Assembly: GCF_027531545.1 (NCBI RefSeq) | Contig: NZ_JAPZSC010000016.1 | Span: forward strand, 372,001-436,000 | From: Silanimonas sp. | GTDB lineage: Bacteria; Pseudomonadota; Gammaproteobacteria; Xanthomonadales; Xanthomonadaceae | DNA length: 64,000 bases | Direction of reading: 5' to 3' | Position numbers and translations under genes: made by a program | Notes under the pieces: model-generated | The model's database searches: none | Told to the model about the DNA's origin: nothing | The model's input: only the letters and a program-made list of their open reading frames with translations | Shown: piece after piece, positions 17,924 through 26,430 of the stretch | Position numbering within the stretch: position 1 is the first letter of the stretch | Layout: each line of letters starts with the position of its first letter

Positions 17924-20062
17924 TTAGTTCGCCGGGGCGGACTCCCAGCGGTCCAGCCACTGGTCCAACTCGCGGTAGAAGGTGCGGCTGTTCTCGCCCT
18001 TCAGGATCCAGTGGTTCTCGTCCGGGAACACCAGCAGGCGGCTCTCGATGCCGCGGCGCTGCAGCAGCGACCAGTACTCCAGCGTGTTGTTGAGCGGCAC
18101 GCGGAAGTCCTGTTCGCCGATCGTCACCAGCACCGGCGTCTGGAAGCTGGCGGCCTTCAGCATCGGGTTCTGCGACACCCACACGCCGCCGCGCTCCCAC
18201 ACCGGGCCACCGGCGTTCTGTTCGCGGCCGAAGATCACGTCGGAGGTGCCCCACTGGGCCTCCGAGTTCACGAGGCCGGCGTGGCTCACGAGGCAGCGAT
18301 AGTGCGTGGTCGTGCCCTGCAGCCAGTTGGCGAGGTGGCCGCCGTAGCTGGCACCGCCCGCGCACTGGCGCTGGCCATCGATGAAGCCGAAGCGTTCGAT
18401 GGCGACGTCGGCGGCCTGGTTGATCTCGTTGGCCGGGCCTTCGAACGGGTCGCCCTGGATGCCCTGCGCGAAGGCCGTGCCGAAGCCGGTCGAGCCGGTG
18501 TAGTTCGTCAGCAGCACCACGCGCTCGGTGCCGGCGATCAGGTGGTAGTTCCAGCGGGTGAAGAAGCTGTCGCGCCACATGATGTGCGGGCCGCCGTGGA
18601 TCAGCACGAACAGCGGGTACTTCTTCGCGGGGTCGAAGCCGGCCGGCTTCACCAGCTGGTTGTGGATGCGTGCGCCGCGCTCGCTGTCGAACCAGAAGGT
18701 CTCGGCGGGCGCGAGGTCGAGCGTGGCGGCCTGCGCGCTGTTGAAGGCCGACAGGGCGCGATGGCCGCCGCGCGGGTTGATCCGCACCACCTCAGGCGGG
18801 TTCACTGCGCTGTCGAAGTTGGCGACGAGCACGCCGCGGGCGGCATCGGCCACCTGCAGGCCGGTGTACACACCGCGGTCCATCTCGAACGCACGGCGGG
18901 CTTCGGTGTCGCCGATGCGCGCGCTGAAGAGCTTCTCGTGGCCCGCTTCCTCGGCCGTCATCCACAGGGTGCGGCTGTCGGCGTCGATGCCGAAGCTCGA
19001 CACCGCGAGGTCGCCGGGCACGGTGATGGTCGGGCCCGCCTTGGCTGCCGGCCACGAGAACGTGGCGAGGTGCGTGGGCTGGTAGACCTTCTCGCCGCGC
19101 GGCGTGAATTGCGCCACGAGGTGGCGGCCGTCGGCGCTGAACTGCGGGCGGCCGAAGCTGTCCTGCGCCCCGATCGCGCCGCTGCCCGTGAGCCGTTCCG
19201 GGTCGCCGCCGGTGGCCGGCACGCGGTAGAGGTCGGTGTGGGTGTTGGCGAAGGCGGCGCGGTGGCGGTTCACCGTGGCCGCGAACACCACGGCCTGGCC
19301 GTCCGGCGTCCAGGTGGCGTCGATCTCCTCACCGGTCTCGGTGAAACGGCCGCCGAAGCCGGGCTGCTTCACCAACGCGGAGGCGGCGAGCAGGTCCTTG
19401 GCCTCGCCGCCAGCGGCGGGTACGACGAACAGGCGCTGCTGGCGGTCGTCCAGCCAGCGGTCCCAGTTGCGGATCGGGAAGCCGGTGTACACGCGCACGT
19501 TGTCCTTGCGCGCCTTGCGCTCGGCGGCGATGCGCACGTTGTCGGCGTCGTTCATCGTGCCAGGGAACACCGTGCTGACGAACAGAAGCTTCGAGCCGTC
19601 CGGCGAGAACTGCGGCGTGCGCGCACCGGTCGAAATCGACGTGACGCGGCGCGGCTCGCCGCCCTGGCGCAGGTCGATCACGTAGACCTGCGGCGCGGTG
19701 TCGCCTTCGCGTTGCACGGTGTAGGCGATCTGCGAGCCGTCCGGGCTGAACACCGGGCCGGCTTCCGCGGCCTTGCTGAAGGTGAGCTGGCGCGGCTCGC
19801 CCTTGCCGTCGGTGGGCAGCAGCCAGAGGTCGGCGCTCTGCTGGGTCGGGTCGTAGGCCGGCCGGGTGGCGACCACGGCGGCGAAGCGCCCGTCATGCGA
19901 CAGCGCCGGCGGCGACAGGCGTGCGAAGCCCCAGAGGTCTTCGTGGGTGATCGGCCGGCCCGCCGCGGAGGCGGCGGTGCTGGCGGCCGCGGCCGCGAGG
20001 GCGAGCAGGACGATGGTCGCGCGGGTGGCGCGGGGCAGGGCGAGGCGACGCAGCAGGCTCAT
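17924..20062 (-). CDS. S9 family peptidase (prolyl oligopeptidase / acylaminoacyl-peptidase type)
   Basis: A 712-residue exported serine peptidase with a signal peptide (cleavage near 'STAASAAG'). A WD40/TolB-like beta-propeller follows (about 45-430, with repeats such as 'PVFSPDGSQIAYTV' and 'PQFSPDGSKLLFVS'), then an alpha/beta hydrolase domain (about 440-705). The catalytic triad is visible as Ser in 'GGASYGGH' (about 573), Asp in 'GEQDFRVP' and His in 'DENHWI'. It likely cleaves short peptides in the periplasm. It is transcribed divergently from rluF. Confidence 0.92.
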   Translation of the reverse strand: MSLLRRLALPRATRATIVLLALAAAAASTAASAAGRPITHEDLWGFARLSPPALSHDGRFAAVVATRPAYDPTQQSADLWLLPTDGKGEPRQLTFSKAAEAGPVFSPDGSQIAYTVQREGDTAPQVYVIDLRQGGEPRRVTSISTGARTPQFSPDGSKLLFVSTVFPGTMNDADNVRIAAERKARKDNVRVYTGFPIRNWDRWLDDRQQRLFVVPAAGGEAKDLLAASALVKQPGFGGRFTETGEEIDATWTPDGQAVVFAATVNRHRAAFANTHTDLYRVPATGGDPERLTGSGAIGAQDSFGRPQFSADGRHLVAQFTPRGEKVYQPTHLATFSWPAAKAGPTITVPGDLAVSSFGIDADSRTLWMTAEEAGHEKLFSARIGDTEARRAFEMDRGVYTGLQVADAARGVLVANFDSAVNPPEVVRINPRGGHRALSAFNSAQAATLDLAPAETFWFDSERGARIHNQLVKPAGFDPAKKYPLFVLIHGGPHIMWRDSFFTRWNYHLIAGTERVVLLTNYTGSTGFGTAFAQGIQGDPFEGPANEINQAADVAIERFGFIDGQRQCAGGASYGGHLANWLQGTTTHYRCLVSHAGLVNSEAQWGTSDVIFGREQNAGGPVWERGGVWVSQNPMLKAASFQTPVLVTIGEQDFRVPLNNTLEYWSLLQRRGIESRLLVFPDENHWILKGENSRTFYRELDQWLDRWESAPAN

Positions 20063-20203
20063 GCGGGGTCCCGTGGGTTGGCGAGCCGCCGAGGATCGCC
20101 GAAATCCCCGCGCCGCGCGTAGGCCTGAAGTGAGGGGTCGGGTTCAGGTGCCCGGGGCGGGGCGGGGGTATCCTGCGCGCCCTTTCCCTTTCGGCACGCA
20201 GCG

Positions 20204-20923
20204 ATGCGCCTGAACAAGTACCTCTCCGAGGCGGGCTACTGCTCGCGCCGCGAAGCCGACCGCCTCATCGGCGAAGGCCGCGTCACCATCAACGGCATCC
20301 GCGCCCGCGTCGGCGCCGAACTGGGCGAGGGCGACAAGGTCGCCGTCGATGGCCAGAACGTCGCGCAGCGCGCCGCCGGTGCCGCGAACAAACGCCGCCA
20401 CGTCTACATCGCGTACCACAAGCCTGTCGGCGTCACCTGCACCACCGAGGCCGACGTCGCCGGCAACATCGTCGAGGCCATCGGCCACGAGCAGCGCATC
20501 TTCCCGATCGGCCGTCTCGACAAGGACAGCGAAGGCCTGATCCTGCTGACCAGCAACGGCGACATCGTCAACGAGATCCTGCGCGCCGAGAACAGCAAGG
20601 AGAAGGAATACCTGGTCGGCGTCAACAAGGACGTCACCATGGAATTCCTGCGCGGCATGGCCCGCGGCGGCATCGCCATGCACGGCCAGACCACGCTGCC
20701 GTGCAAGGTGTCGAAGATCGGGCCGGTCGGTTTCCGCATCGTGCTGACGCAGGGCCTCAACCGGCAGATCCGCCTGATGTGCACGCACTTCGGCTACCGC
20801 GTGAAGCGCCTGTTCCGCAGCCGCATCGTCAACATCCAGATGGGCCACCTGAAGCCGGGCCAGTGGCGCAACCTCACCGACGCCGAGCTGCGCGGCCTGC
20901 TGCCGAACCGCACCGAGTGGTGA
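20204..20923 (+). CDS. rluF: 23S rRNA pseudouridine synthase RluF type
   Basis: A 239-residue RsuA/RluB/E/F-family enzyme. Residues 1-60 form an S4 RNA-binding domain ('RLNKYLSEAGYCSRREADRL'). The catalytic region has 'PIGRLDKDSEGLILLTSNGD' with the invariant Asp. The C-terminal 'GLNRQIRLMCTHFGYRVKRL' followed by 'FRSRIVNI' favours RluF (U2604 of 23S rRNA) over RluB or RsuA. The subfamily assignment is by resemblance only. Confidence 0.85.
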   Translation: MRLNKYLSEAGYCSRREADRLIGEGRVTINGIRARVGAELGEGDKVAVDGQNVAQRAAGAANKRRHVYIAYHKPVGVTCTTEADVAGNIVEAIGHEQRIFPIGRLDKDSEGLILLTSNGDIVNEILRAENSKEKEYLVGVNKDVTMEFLRGMARGGIAMHGQTTLPCKVSKIGPVGFRIVLTQGLNRQIRLMCTHFGYRVKRLFRSRIVNIQMGHLKPGQWRNLTDAELRGLLPNRTEW

Positions 20924-20926
20924 GAT

Positions 20927-20944
20927 GGCGGCCCGAGGGCCGCC
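20927..20944. terminator. GC hairpin between rluF and the MerT-like gene
   Basis: GGCGGCC and GGCCGCC form a 7-bp stem with a 4-nt loop 3 bp after the rluF stop and 7 bp from the end of the convergent MerT-like gene. A short GTTGGG, not a T-run, follows, so strength is uncertain. Confidence 0.35.
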
Positions 20945-20951
20945 GTTGGGC

Positions 20952-21329
20952 TCAAGTCAGCGCGGGCAGCACGAAAGCGAACACCGCGCCGGTGATCGTG
21001 GCGAGCACCGAGAACACGTAGAGCCCGTTCGACCAGCGGCGCAGCCGCGTGCAGGCACGGGCCAGCGCCGGATCGGCCGGGCAGGGCGCCGAGCGTGCCC
21101 GCCAGAGCAGCGTGCCGGCGATGGCGAGCGCGAACGCCGCCACGCCGAACACCAGGCCTTTGCGCTCCGAGAGCCAGATCAGCTGCGGCACGGCGGTGAC
21201 GAGCCCGGCGAGGGTGGCCCCCGCACCGACGCTGACCATCACCGCCGGCAGCACGCAGCAGACCAGCGTGCCCGAGCTGGCCAGCAGGGCGCCGAAGGCG
21301 CCCCACAGGCCCTGCTTCAACTCATTCAC
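20952..21329 (-). CDS. MerT-like small metal-transport membrane protein
   Basis: A 125-residue protein with three to four hydrophobic helices. A Cys-Cys pair at residues 24-25 in the first helix ('SSGTLVCCVLPAVMVSVGAG') and two further Cys at 83 and 93 in the loop after the second or third helix match the Cys pattern of the mercuric transporter MerT. The GTG start at 21329 overlaps the end of the MerP-like gene by 8 bp. No merA or merR is present, so import or relay of a soft metal ion other than mercury is equally possible. Confidence 0.65.
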   Translation of the reverse strand: MNELKQGLWGAFGALLASSGTLVCCVLPAVMVSVGAGATLAGLVTAVPQLIWLSERKGLVFGVAAFALAIAGTLLWRARSAPCPADPALARACTRLRRWSNGLYVFSVLATITGAVFAFVLPALT

Positions 21330-21663
21330 CGGTGACCTCGGCCTTGATGGCGGCGACCGTGGCGTCCGTGCGCTGGATGCCGACCACGGTGTAGCCGGCG
21401 TCGGTGAGCAGCTTCGTCGCCGTGGCATCGGCGATGTCCTGCCCGTCCTTCAGGCCCACGGCGACCAGCTTGTTCTCGAGGCTGACGAACACCTCGGCGG
21501 TGGCGGCGTCCTTCTTGAACGCACGGGTGATGCCGTCGGCGCAGAACGCGCACACGAGGCCGTTGACCTCGATGCGCAGGCTACGGGCCTCCAGCGTCGA
21601 GGTGGCGAAGGTGGCGCCCAGGACGAGGGCGGCGGTGGCGAAGGCAAGGAACGAACGGTTCAT
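21322..21663 (-). CDS. Exported heavy-metal-associated (HMA, MerP-like) protein
   Basis: A 113-residue protein with a signal peptide (about residues 1-26) and one HMA ferredoxin-like domain. The metal motif is C38-A-F-C41 in 'VNGLVCAFCADGITRAFKK', in place of the usual GMxCxxC. The second half 'LTDAGYTVVGIQ' is the standard HMA ending. It should be a periplasmic metal carrier handing ions to the overlapping MerT-like protein. The metal is not identifiable. Confidence 0.75.
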   Translation of the reverse strand: MNRSFLAFATAALVLGATFATSTLEARSLRIEVNGLVCAFCADGITRAFKKDAATAEVFVSLENKLVAVGLKDGQDIADATATKLLTDAGYTVVGIQRTDATVAAIKAEVTGE

Positions 21664-21680
21664 GGGGTGGCTCCTGGGAA

Positions 21681-22328
21681 TCAAAGGTTGATCATCACGT
21701 TGGCGAGGGGCTGTCCGTCGGCATCGGCGCCCACTTCCAGCCACCAGCGGGTGGTGAAGAAGCGCAGCACCGCGACGGGCTTGATGTCGTCGTCGATGGC
21801 GTTCGTCGTGCGCATGCCCTTCAGCACCACCCAGGTCGCGACCCGGTCGATGTCGTGCTCGTAGGGCGCCCAGCCGATCGCCGCGGTGTCGAAGCGGTGC
21901 GACCAGCCATCGCCTTCGTGCAGCTCGCTGACGAGCGAGGTGTAGATCCGCCGGGTCTCGTAGTCGAGCTGCAGGCCGACGTGACGCGCCAGGCCGTCGC
22001 CGAGCGCGGTGCGGCCTTGGCCGACCCCGCCCCAGACGAAGGCGTTGGCCTGTGCGGCAGGCAGGTTCCAGCGATGCAGCAGTCGCGAGGTGCGGACGTA
22101 GCCGAGTTCGAGCTCGTCCGTGCGCTGGAGGCCGTCGGCGCGGACGCCGCCCGCCGACACCGACCAGCGGTGGCTTGGCGAATAGGTGTAGCTGAAGCGG
22201 TCGACGTCCGGCTCGTGCTCGACCATCAACATGTGGCCGCCGGCGTAGGAAATCGGGCGGGCGAGGGTGGGCGACGCGAGGGCGACGCCGGCGAGGGCCA
22301 TCAGGCCCAGGGAAAGAATGCGTGGCAT
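21681..22328 (-). CDS. Exported protein of unknown function in the metal cluster
   Basis: A 215-residue product with a signal peptide (cleavage after 'SPTLA'), then alternating polar/hydrophobic stretches rich in Trp, Tyr and Arg ('DRFSYTYSPSHRWSVSAGG', 'AVLRFFTTRWWLEVGADADG') that look like beta strands. I recognise no named family; an outer-membrane or periplasmic beta-rich protein is inferred. An in-frame start 13 codons upstream exists, but the ATG at 22328 begins the signal peptide. It sits 17 bp upstream of the MerP-like gene on the same strand. Confidence 0.65.
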   Translation of the reverse strand: MPRILSLGLMALAGVALASPTLARPISYAGGHMLMVEHEPDVDRFSYTYSPSHRWSVSAGGVRADGLQRTDELELGYVRTSRLLHRWNLPAAQANAFVWGGVGQGRTALGDGLARHVGLQLDYETRRIYTSLVSELHEGDGWSHRFDTAAIGWAPYEHDIDRVATWVVLKGMRTTNAIDDDIKPVAVLRFFTTRWWLEVGADADGQPLANVMINL

Positions 22329-22406
22329 GGGAACTCCGTGCGGCAGGCGGTGGCGCCTGCGGTGCATATCCGTCGCGCAACGGGCGCGACGGGGCGGCGA
22401 CGGGGT

Positions 22407-22811
22407 TCAGGAGATCGGCGGGCGGAGCGGGGACTGCGCGCTCCAGCGGAGCGCGGGCAGGAGCGGTGTGGCACCGGGGCGTTCTGCCAGCACGTGCTCG
22501 GTCGTGAGCACGAGCCGCGGAGTGAAGCCGAGGGCCTGCGCGCAGGACCAGCGGCAGGATTCACCGAGCGCCGAATCACCACAGCAATCCGCCGCCGTGG
22601 CCGGGTCGGCATCCACCACCGCGGCCGCCAGCGCATGGCAGGGCGGCAGCGTCGCTGCGGTTTCGGTCGCCAAGGGGGCTGGCGTGTCGCCCGTCGCCCC
22701 CATCACGGGTGAGGCATGCATCGCGACGGCCAGACTGGCCTGCAGCAGCACGGCCAGCGCCAGAAAGGCGTGCATGGCGAAGCGCAGCAGGGGCGGGCAG
22801 GCGACGGGCAT
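22407..22811 (-). CDS. Small Cys/His-containing exported protein (CopL/DUF2946-like)
   Basis: A 134-residue product with an N-terminal hydrophobic signal (about 12-30). The mature part has C58-H59, C76-C77, C86 and C90 ('PCHALAA', 'ADCCGDSALGESCRWSC') but no recognisable enzyme motif. Short exported proteins with this kind of Cys/His content head copper-resistance operons in Xanthomonadales (CopL type). That resemblance is weak and rests on layout. It is first in a minus-strand run of four genes ending with the MerT-like gene. Confidence 0.6.
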   Translation of the reverse strand: MPVACPPLLRFAMHAFLALAVLLQASLAVAMHASPVMGATGDTPAPLATETAATLPPCHALAAAVVDADPATAADCCGDSALGESCRWSCAQALGFTPRLVLTTEHVLAERPGATPLLPALRWSAQSPLRPPIS

Positions 22812-22878
22812 CGAGGCTCCAGTCTAGCGGGCGTCGGACCCCGCCTGAACCGCGAAGTTCCCACCCAAGACAAAAAAG

Positions 22879-23065
22879 TTGGCTTTCGTCAAGAAAAGGT
22901 TTAAGGTCGGCGTCGCTGAGCTTGCCGGGTCACGGTGAATTGTGTCCCGATGCGGTAGATCGATGATCCGCTACATCGCCCTTGTGTTGCCTCCCTGCAG
23001 ACAGCCGCCGGTCCCAAACCCGGTGAAAACCTCAAAACATCGAATCTGTTCTTAGGAGACAACTC
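22879..23065 (+). promoter_or_regulatory. Promoter and long 5' leader of the first cold-shock gene
   Basis: A TTGGCT -35 (22879-22884) and TAAGGT -10 (22902-22907) with 17-bp spacing would start transcription near 22914 and leave a leader of about 150 nt. The block from about 22921 to 22977 matches the leader of the second cold-shock gene (about 29633-29690) at most positions, including the GGGTCACNGTGAA core and GATCCGCTNCATCG. AGGAGA precedes the start codon. Long structured leaders act as temperature switches in cspA-type genes; that role here is inferred. Confidence 0.6.
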
Positions 23066-23275
23066 ATGTCCGATCGTCAGACTGGCACCGTCAAGTGGTT
23101 CAACGACGCCAAGGGCTTCGGCTTCATCTCGCGTGAAGGCGGCGAAGACCTCTTCGTCCACTTCCGCTCGATCCAGGGCTCGGGCTTCAAGACGCTGAAA
23201 GAAGGCCAGAAGGTCAGCTTCACCGTCGTGAAGGGCCCGAAGGGCCTGCAGGCCGACGCCGTCCAGGCGCTCTGA
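23066..23275 (+). CDS. cspA: Cold-shock protein, CspA family
   Basis: A 69-residue single cold-shock domain that binds single-stranded RNA/DNA. RNP1 is 'KGFGFI' and RNP2 is 'DLFVHF', with '[10 protein letters not shown]' at the start. It is 160 nt downstream of its predicted promoter and is followed by a strong terminator. A paralog sharing most residues and the leader is at 29772-29981. Confidence 0.95.
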   Translation: MSDRQTGTVKWFNDAKGFGFISREGGEDLFVHFRSIQGSGFKTLKEGQKVSFTVVKGPKGLQADAVQAL

Positions 23276-23300
23276 GCCGCACCAACGCGTTTGCGTGACG

Positions 23301-23327
23301 AACCCCGGGCTTGCGCCCGGGGTTTTT
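23301..23327 (+). terminator. Rho-independent terminator of the first csp gene
   Basis: AACCCCGGGC and GCCCGGGGTT form a 10-bp stem with loop TTGC, followed by TTT. Confidence 0.9.
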
Positions 23328-23349
23328 CATTTTTGAAGGAGAATCCCCG

Positions 23350-23832
23350 ATGCAGATCGCCGAGCGCACCGTCGCTTCCTTCCACTACACGCTGACCAGC
23401 CCCGAAGGCCAGGTCATCGACAGCTCCCGCGGCCGTGAGCCGCTGCCGTACCTCCACGGCGTTGGCCAGATCGTGCCGGGCCTCGAGAAGGCCATGGCCG
23501 GCCGCGTCGCCGGCGACACCTTCCAGGTCGTCGTCCCCGCCGCCGAAGGCTACGGCGAGAGCAACCCCGAAATGATGCAGGCCGTGCCGCGCGCCGCGTT
23601 CCCGCAGGACGTCGAAGTCCAGCCGGGCATGCAGTTCGAGGCCAACGGCCCGATGGGCCCGATCACCGTGGTCGTGAAGTCGGTCGATGCCGACACCGTC
23701 ACCATCGACGCCAACCACCCCCTCGCCGGCATGCCGCTGCACTTCGACATCGAGATCGTCGAAGTCCGCGAAGCCTCGGTCGAGGAAGTGCTGCACGGCC
23801 ACGTGCACGGCGCCGGCGGCCACCAGCACTGA
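23350..23832 (+). CDS. slyD: FKBP-type peptidyl-prolyl isomerase SlyD
   Basis: A 160-residue cytoplasmic prolyl isomerase/chaperone. The FKBP part is split by the insert-in-flap domain as in SlyD: 'YLHGVGQIVPGLEKAMAG' then 'GYGESNPEMMQ', the IF domain (about 70-130), then 'HPLAGMPLHFDIEIVEVREA'. The short tail 'HGHVHGAGGHQH' is His-rich, a reduced version of the E. coli metal-binding tail. AAGGAGA lies 8 nt before the ATG at 23350; the upstream frame overlapping the csp terminator is not used. Confidence 0.93.
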   Translation: MQIAERTVASFHYTLTSPEGQVIDSSRGREPLPYLHGVGQIVPGLEKAMAGRVAGDTFQVVVPAAEGYGESNPEMMQAVPRAAFPQDVEVQPGMQFEANGPMGPITVVVKSVDADTVTIDANHPLAGMPLHFDIEIVEVREASVEEVLHGHVHGAGGHQH

Positions 23833-23892
23833 GCCCCGCGGGGCCGCGGCTTTCGAGCCGCGGCTCCAGTACCATCCGGTTAAACTTCCGTT

Positions 23893-23916
23893 ACCCCGCG
23901 CTCCGCGCGGGGTTTT
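23893..23916 (+). terminator. Rho-independent terminator after slyD
   Basis: CCCCGCG and CGCGGGG pair around a 5-nt loop and are followed by TTTT, between slyD and the TonB-dependent receptor gene. Confidence 0.8.
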
Positions 23917-23974
23917 GCGTTTCCCGGCCAGGATGGCCCCGAATCCCACTCCCTTTCGTCTCCAAGGAACCGAG

Positions 23975-26263
23975 ATGCGCCGCACTCAGCCCACCCGTTT
24001 GAACCGCCACGCGCTGGCCCTCGCCATCGCCCTGACCCTGCCGGCCCTTGCGTCGGCGCAGGATGCCGCCCCCGCGGACGCCACGACCGACGCCACGACG
24101 CTGGACACCATCACGGTGACCGCCACCCGTCGCGCCGAGAACGCCCAGCAGGTGCCCATCGCGGTCAGCGCGGTCGACGGCGAGAAGCTGGACGCGATCC
24201 GCTCCGGTGGCGATGACATCCGCTTCCTGGCGGCGCGTTCGCCCAGCCTCAACGTCGAGTCCTCGTTCGGCCGCGTGTTCCCGCGCTTCTACCTGCGCGG
24301 CCTCGGCAACACCGATTTCGACCTCAACGCCTCGCAGCCGGTGTCGCTGGTGTACGACGACGTCGTCCTCGAGAACGTCACGCTGAAGGGCTTCCCGGTG
24401 TTCGACGTCGACCGCATCGAAGTGCTGCGCGGCCCGCAGGGCACGCTGTTCGGCCGCAACACGCCGGCCGGCCTCGTGAAGTTCGACTCGGTGCGCCCGG
24501 ACTTCGAGACCTCGGGCTACGGCCGTCTCTCGTACGGTGAGTACGACACGATGAACGCCGAAGCCGCCATCGGCGGCGGCCTCACCGACACGCTGGCCGG
24601 CCGCGCTTCGGCGCTGTACCAGCGCCGCGGCGACTGGGTGGACAACACCTTCGGTGGCACGCGCCGCAACAACGCCGTCGAGGGCTACGAGGACATGGCC
24701 TTCCGCGGCCAGGTCCTGCTGCAGGCCAGCGAGGACTTCGAAGCCCTGCTCAGCGTGCAGATGCGCGATCTCGAGGGCACCGCCCGCCTGTTCCGCGCCA
24801 ACATCCTCGGCGCCGACGGCCGCCTGGTGCCGGGCTTCGACCCGGAGAAGGTCGCGATCGACGCGCTGAACCAGCAGGACCTGGACACCGACGGCGCGAG
24901 CCTGCGCATGAGCTGGAACCTCGGCTCGGCCACGCTGTTCTCGATCACCAGCCTGAACCACGGCGAGCTCGCTTCGCGCGGCGACATCGACGGCGGCTTC
25001 GGCGCCGTGTTCCTGCCGAGCGGCGGCGGCCCCGGCCTGATTGCGTTCCCGGCCGAGTCGGGTGATGCCGCCGAGGTCAAGCAGGCCACGCAGGAACTGC
25101 GCCTCGCCTCGAACGGCGACAACGCCATCGACTGGCAGGCCGGCCTGTACTGGTTCAAGGACCAGGCCGACATCGAGAGCATCAGCTACGACACCCTGGG
25201 CGGCGGCACGATCAACGCCCTCGCCACGCAGCGCCAGGACAACACCGCGTGGGCGGCCTTCGGCTCGGTGGATTGGGCCGTGAGCGAGACCTTCGTGCTG
25301 CGCGCCGGCCTGCGCTACACCGAGGACGAGAAGGACTTCACCGCCCGTCGCGTGTTCGGCGCCTTCGGTGCGCCGGCGATCGCGCCGATCACCGTGAACC
25401 CGTCGGACGAGAACGTGAGCTGGGACCTCGCCGGCACGTGGACGGTGGCCGATGACGTGAACCTCTACGCCCGCGTGGCCAAGGGCTTCCGTGCGCCGTC
25501 GATCCAGGGCCGCCTGGCCTTCGCCAACGCGGCGCTGCCGGCCAACCAGCTGGTGACCGTCGCGGATTCGGAAGAAGTGCTGTCGTACGAAGTCGGCATG
25601 AAGGTCGCGCTGTTCGACAACCGCGCGCGCCTGAACCTCGCCGCGTTCAACGCGACCGTCGACAACCAGCAGCTCACGGCCGTGGGTGGCACGGCGAACT
25701 TCAACAGCCTGCTCAACGCCGACGAGTCGTCGCTGCGCGGCTTCGAAGCCGACCTCGAGGCCTACCTGACCGACCAGCTGCTCGTCACCTTCGGTACCGG
25801 CTACAACCGCACCGAGATCAAGGACGCGAACCTGACGACGGCGATCTGCGGCAACCCGCTGGGCTGCCTCGTCACCGACCCGACGGTCGTGGTGGGCGGC
25901 GTCACGCTGGCCCGCATCGACGGCAACCCGCTGCCGCAGGCCCCGGAGTGGACGACCAACCTGACCGCCCGCTACGGCATCCCGCTGTCGGACGACTCGG
26001 AGCTCTACGTCTACACCGACTGGGCCTACCGCAGCGAAGTGAACTTCTTCCTGTACGAGTCGACGGTGTTCACCGGCGCCCCGCTGCTCACCGGCGGCGT
26101 GCGCGTGGGCTACAGCTGGGGCCTCGGCCAGTACGAAGTCGCGGCGTTCGGTCGCAACATCCTCAACGAGATCGAGGCCGTCGGAGGCATCGACTTCAAC
26201 AACCGCACCGGCTTCATCAACGAGCCGCGTACGTGGGGCGTGGAGTTCAAGGCGAGCTTCTGA
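23975..26263 (+). CDS. TonB-dependent outer-membrane receptor (substrate unknown)
   Basis: A 762-residue receptor with a signal peptide ending 'LPALASAQ' and a TonB-box-like stretch ('LDTITVTATRRAEN'). The plug domain (about 60-170) contains 'PRFYLRGLGNTDFDLN' and 'VDRIEVLRGPQGTLFGRN'. A 22-strand barrel follows, ending in Phe ('WGVEFKASF'), as outer-membrane insertion requires. The plug resembles the family that includes many carbohydrate and aromatic-compound receptors in Xanthomonadales and Sphingomonads rather than siderophore receptors. No Fur-like site was seen upstream. Confidence 0.9.
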   Translation: MRRTQPTRLNRHALALAIALTLPALASAQDAAPADATTDATTLDTITVTATRRAENAQQVPIAVSAVDGEKLDAIRSGGDDIRFLAARSPSLNVESSFGRVFPRFYLRGLGNTDFDLNASQPVSLVYDDVVLENVTLKGFPVFDVDRIEVLRGPQGTLFGRNTPAGLVKFDSVRPDFETSGYGRLSYGEYDTMNAEAAIGGGLTDTLAGRASALYQRRGDWVDNTFGGTRRNNAVEGYEDMAFRGQVLLQASEDFEALLSVQMRDLEGTARLFRANILGADGRLVPGFDPEKVAIDALNQQDLDTDGASLRMSWNLGSATLFSITSLNHGELASRGDIDGGFGAVFLPSGGGPGLIAFPAESGDAAEVKQATQELRLASNGDNAIDWQAGLYWFKDQADIESISYDTLGGGTINALATQRQDNTAWAAFGSVDWAVSETFVLRAGLRYTEDEKDFTARRVFGAFGAPAIAPITVNPSDENVSWDLAGTWTVADDVNLYARVAKGFRAPSIQGRLAFANAALPANQLVTVADSEEVLSYEVGMKVALFDNRARLNLAAFNATVDNQQLTAVGGTANFNSLLNADESSLRGFEADLEAYLTDQLLVTFGTGYNRTEIKDANLTTAICGNPLGCLVTDPTVVVGGVTLARIDGNPLPQAPEWTTNLTARYGIPLSDDSELYVYTDWAYRSEVNFFLYESTVFTGAPLLTGGVRVGYSWGLGQYEVAAFGRNILNEIEAVGGIDFNNRTGFINEPRTWGVEFKASF

Positions 26264-26301
26264 TCCCGCGCCGCGCGAGCGGCGAGATCGTGGCAACTGA
26301 G

Positions 26302-26330
26302 ACGGCCCGGTGACCCCGGGCCGTTTACTT
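26302..26330 (+). terminator. Rho-independent terminator after the TonB-dependent receptor
   Basis: ACGGCCCGG and CCGGGCCGT form a 9-bp stem with a 5-nt loop, followed by TTACTTTT. Confidence 0.8.
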
Positions 26331-26430
26331 TTCGGCGCCGGCGCGGAAAAGGCGGGGCGGATGGCCGCCTTCTCGCGCCACTGGGGTGGGGCAGGCTAGG
26401 CTTCGCTTCCCGATTCCGGAGCACAGGCCC

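Noticed and set aside
23891-26296. 801-codon minus-strand open frame opposite the TonB-dependent receptor
   Set aside because: It is the antisense shadow of a clear receptor gene. Such frames are common in G+C-rich DNA; its product is Arg/Val/Gly/Ala-rich with no motif.
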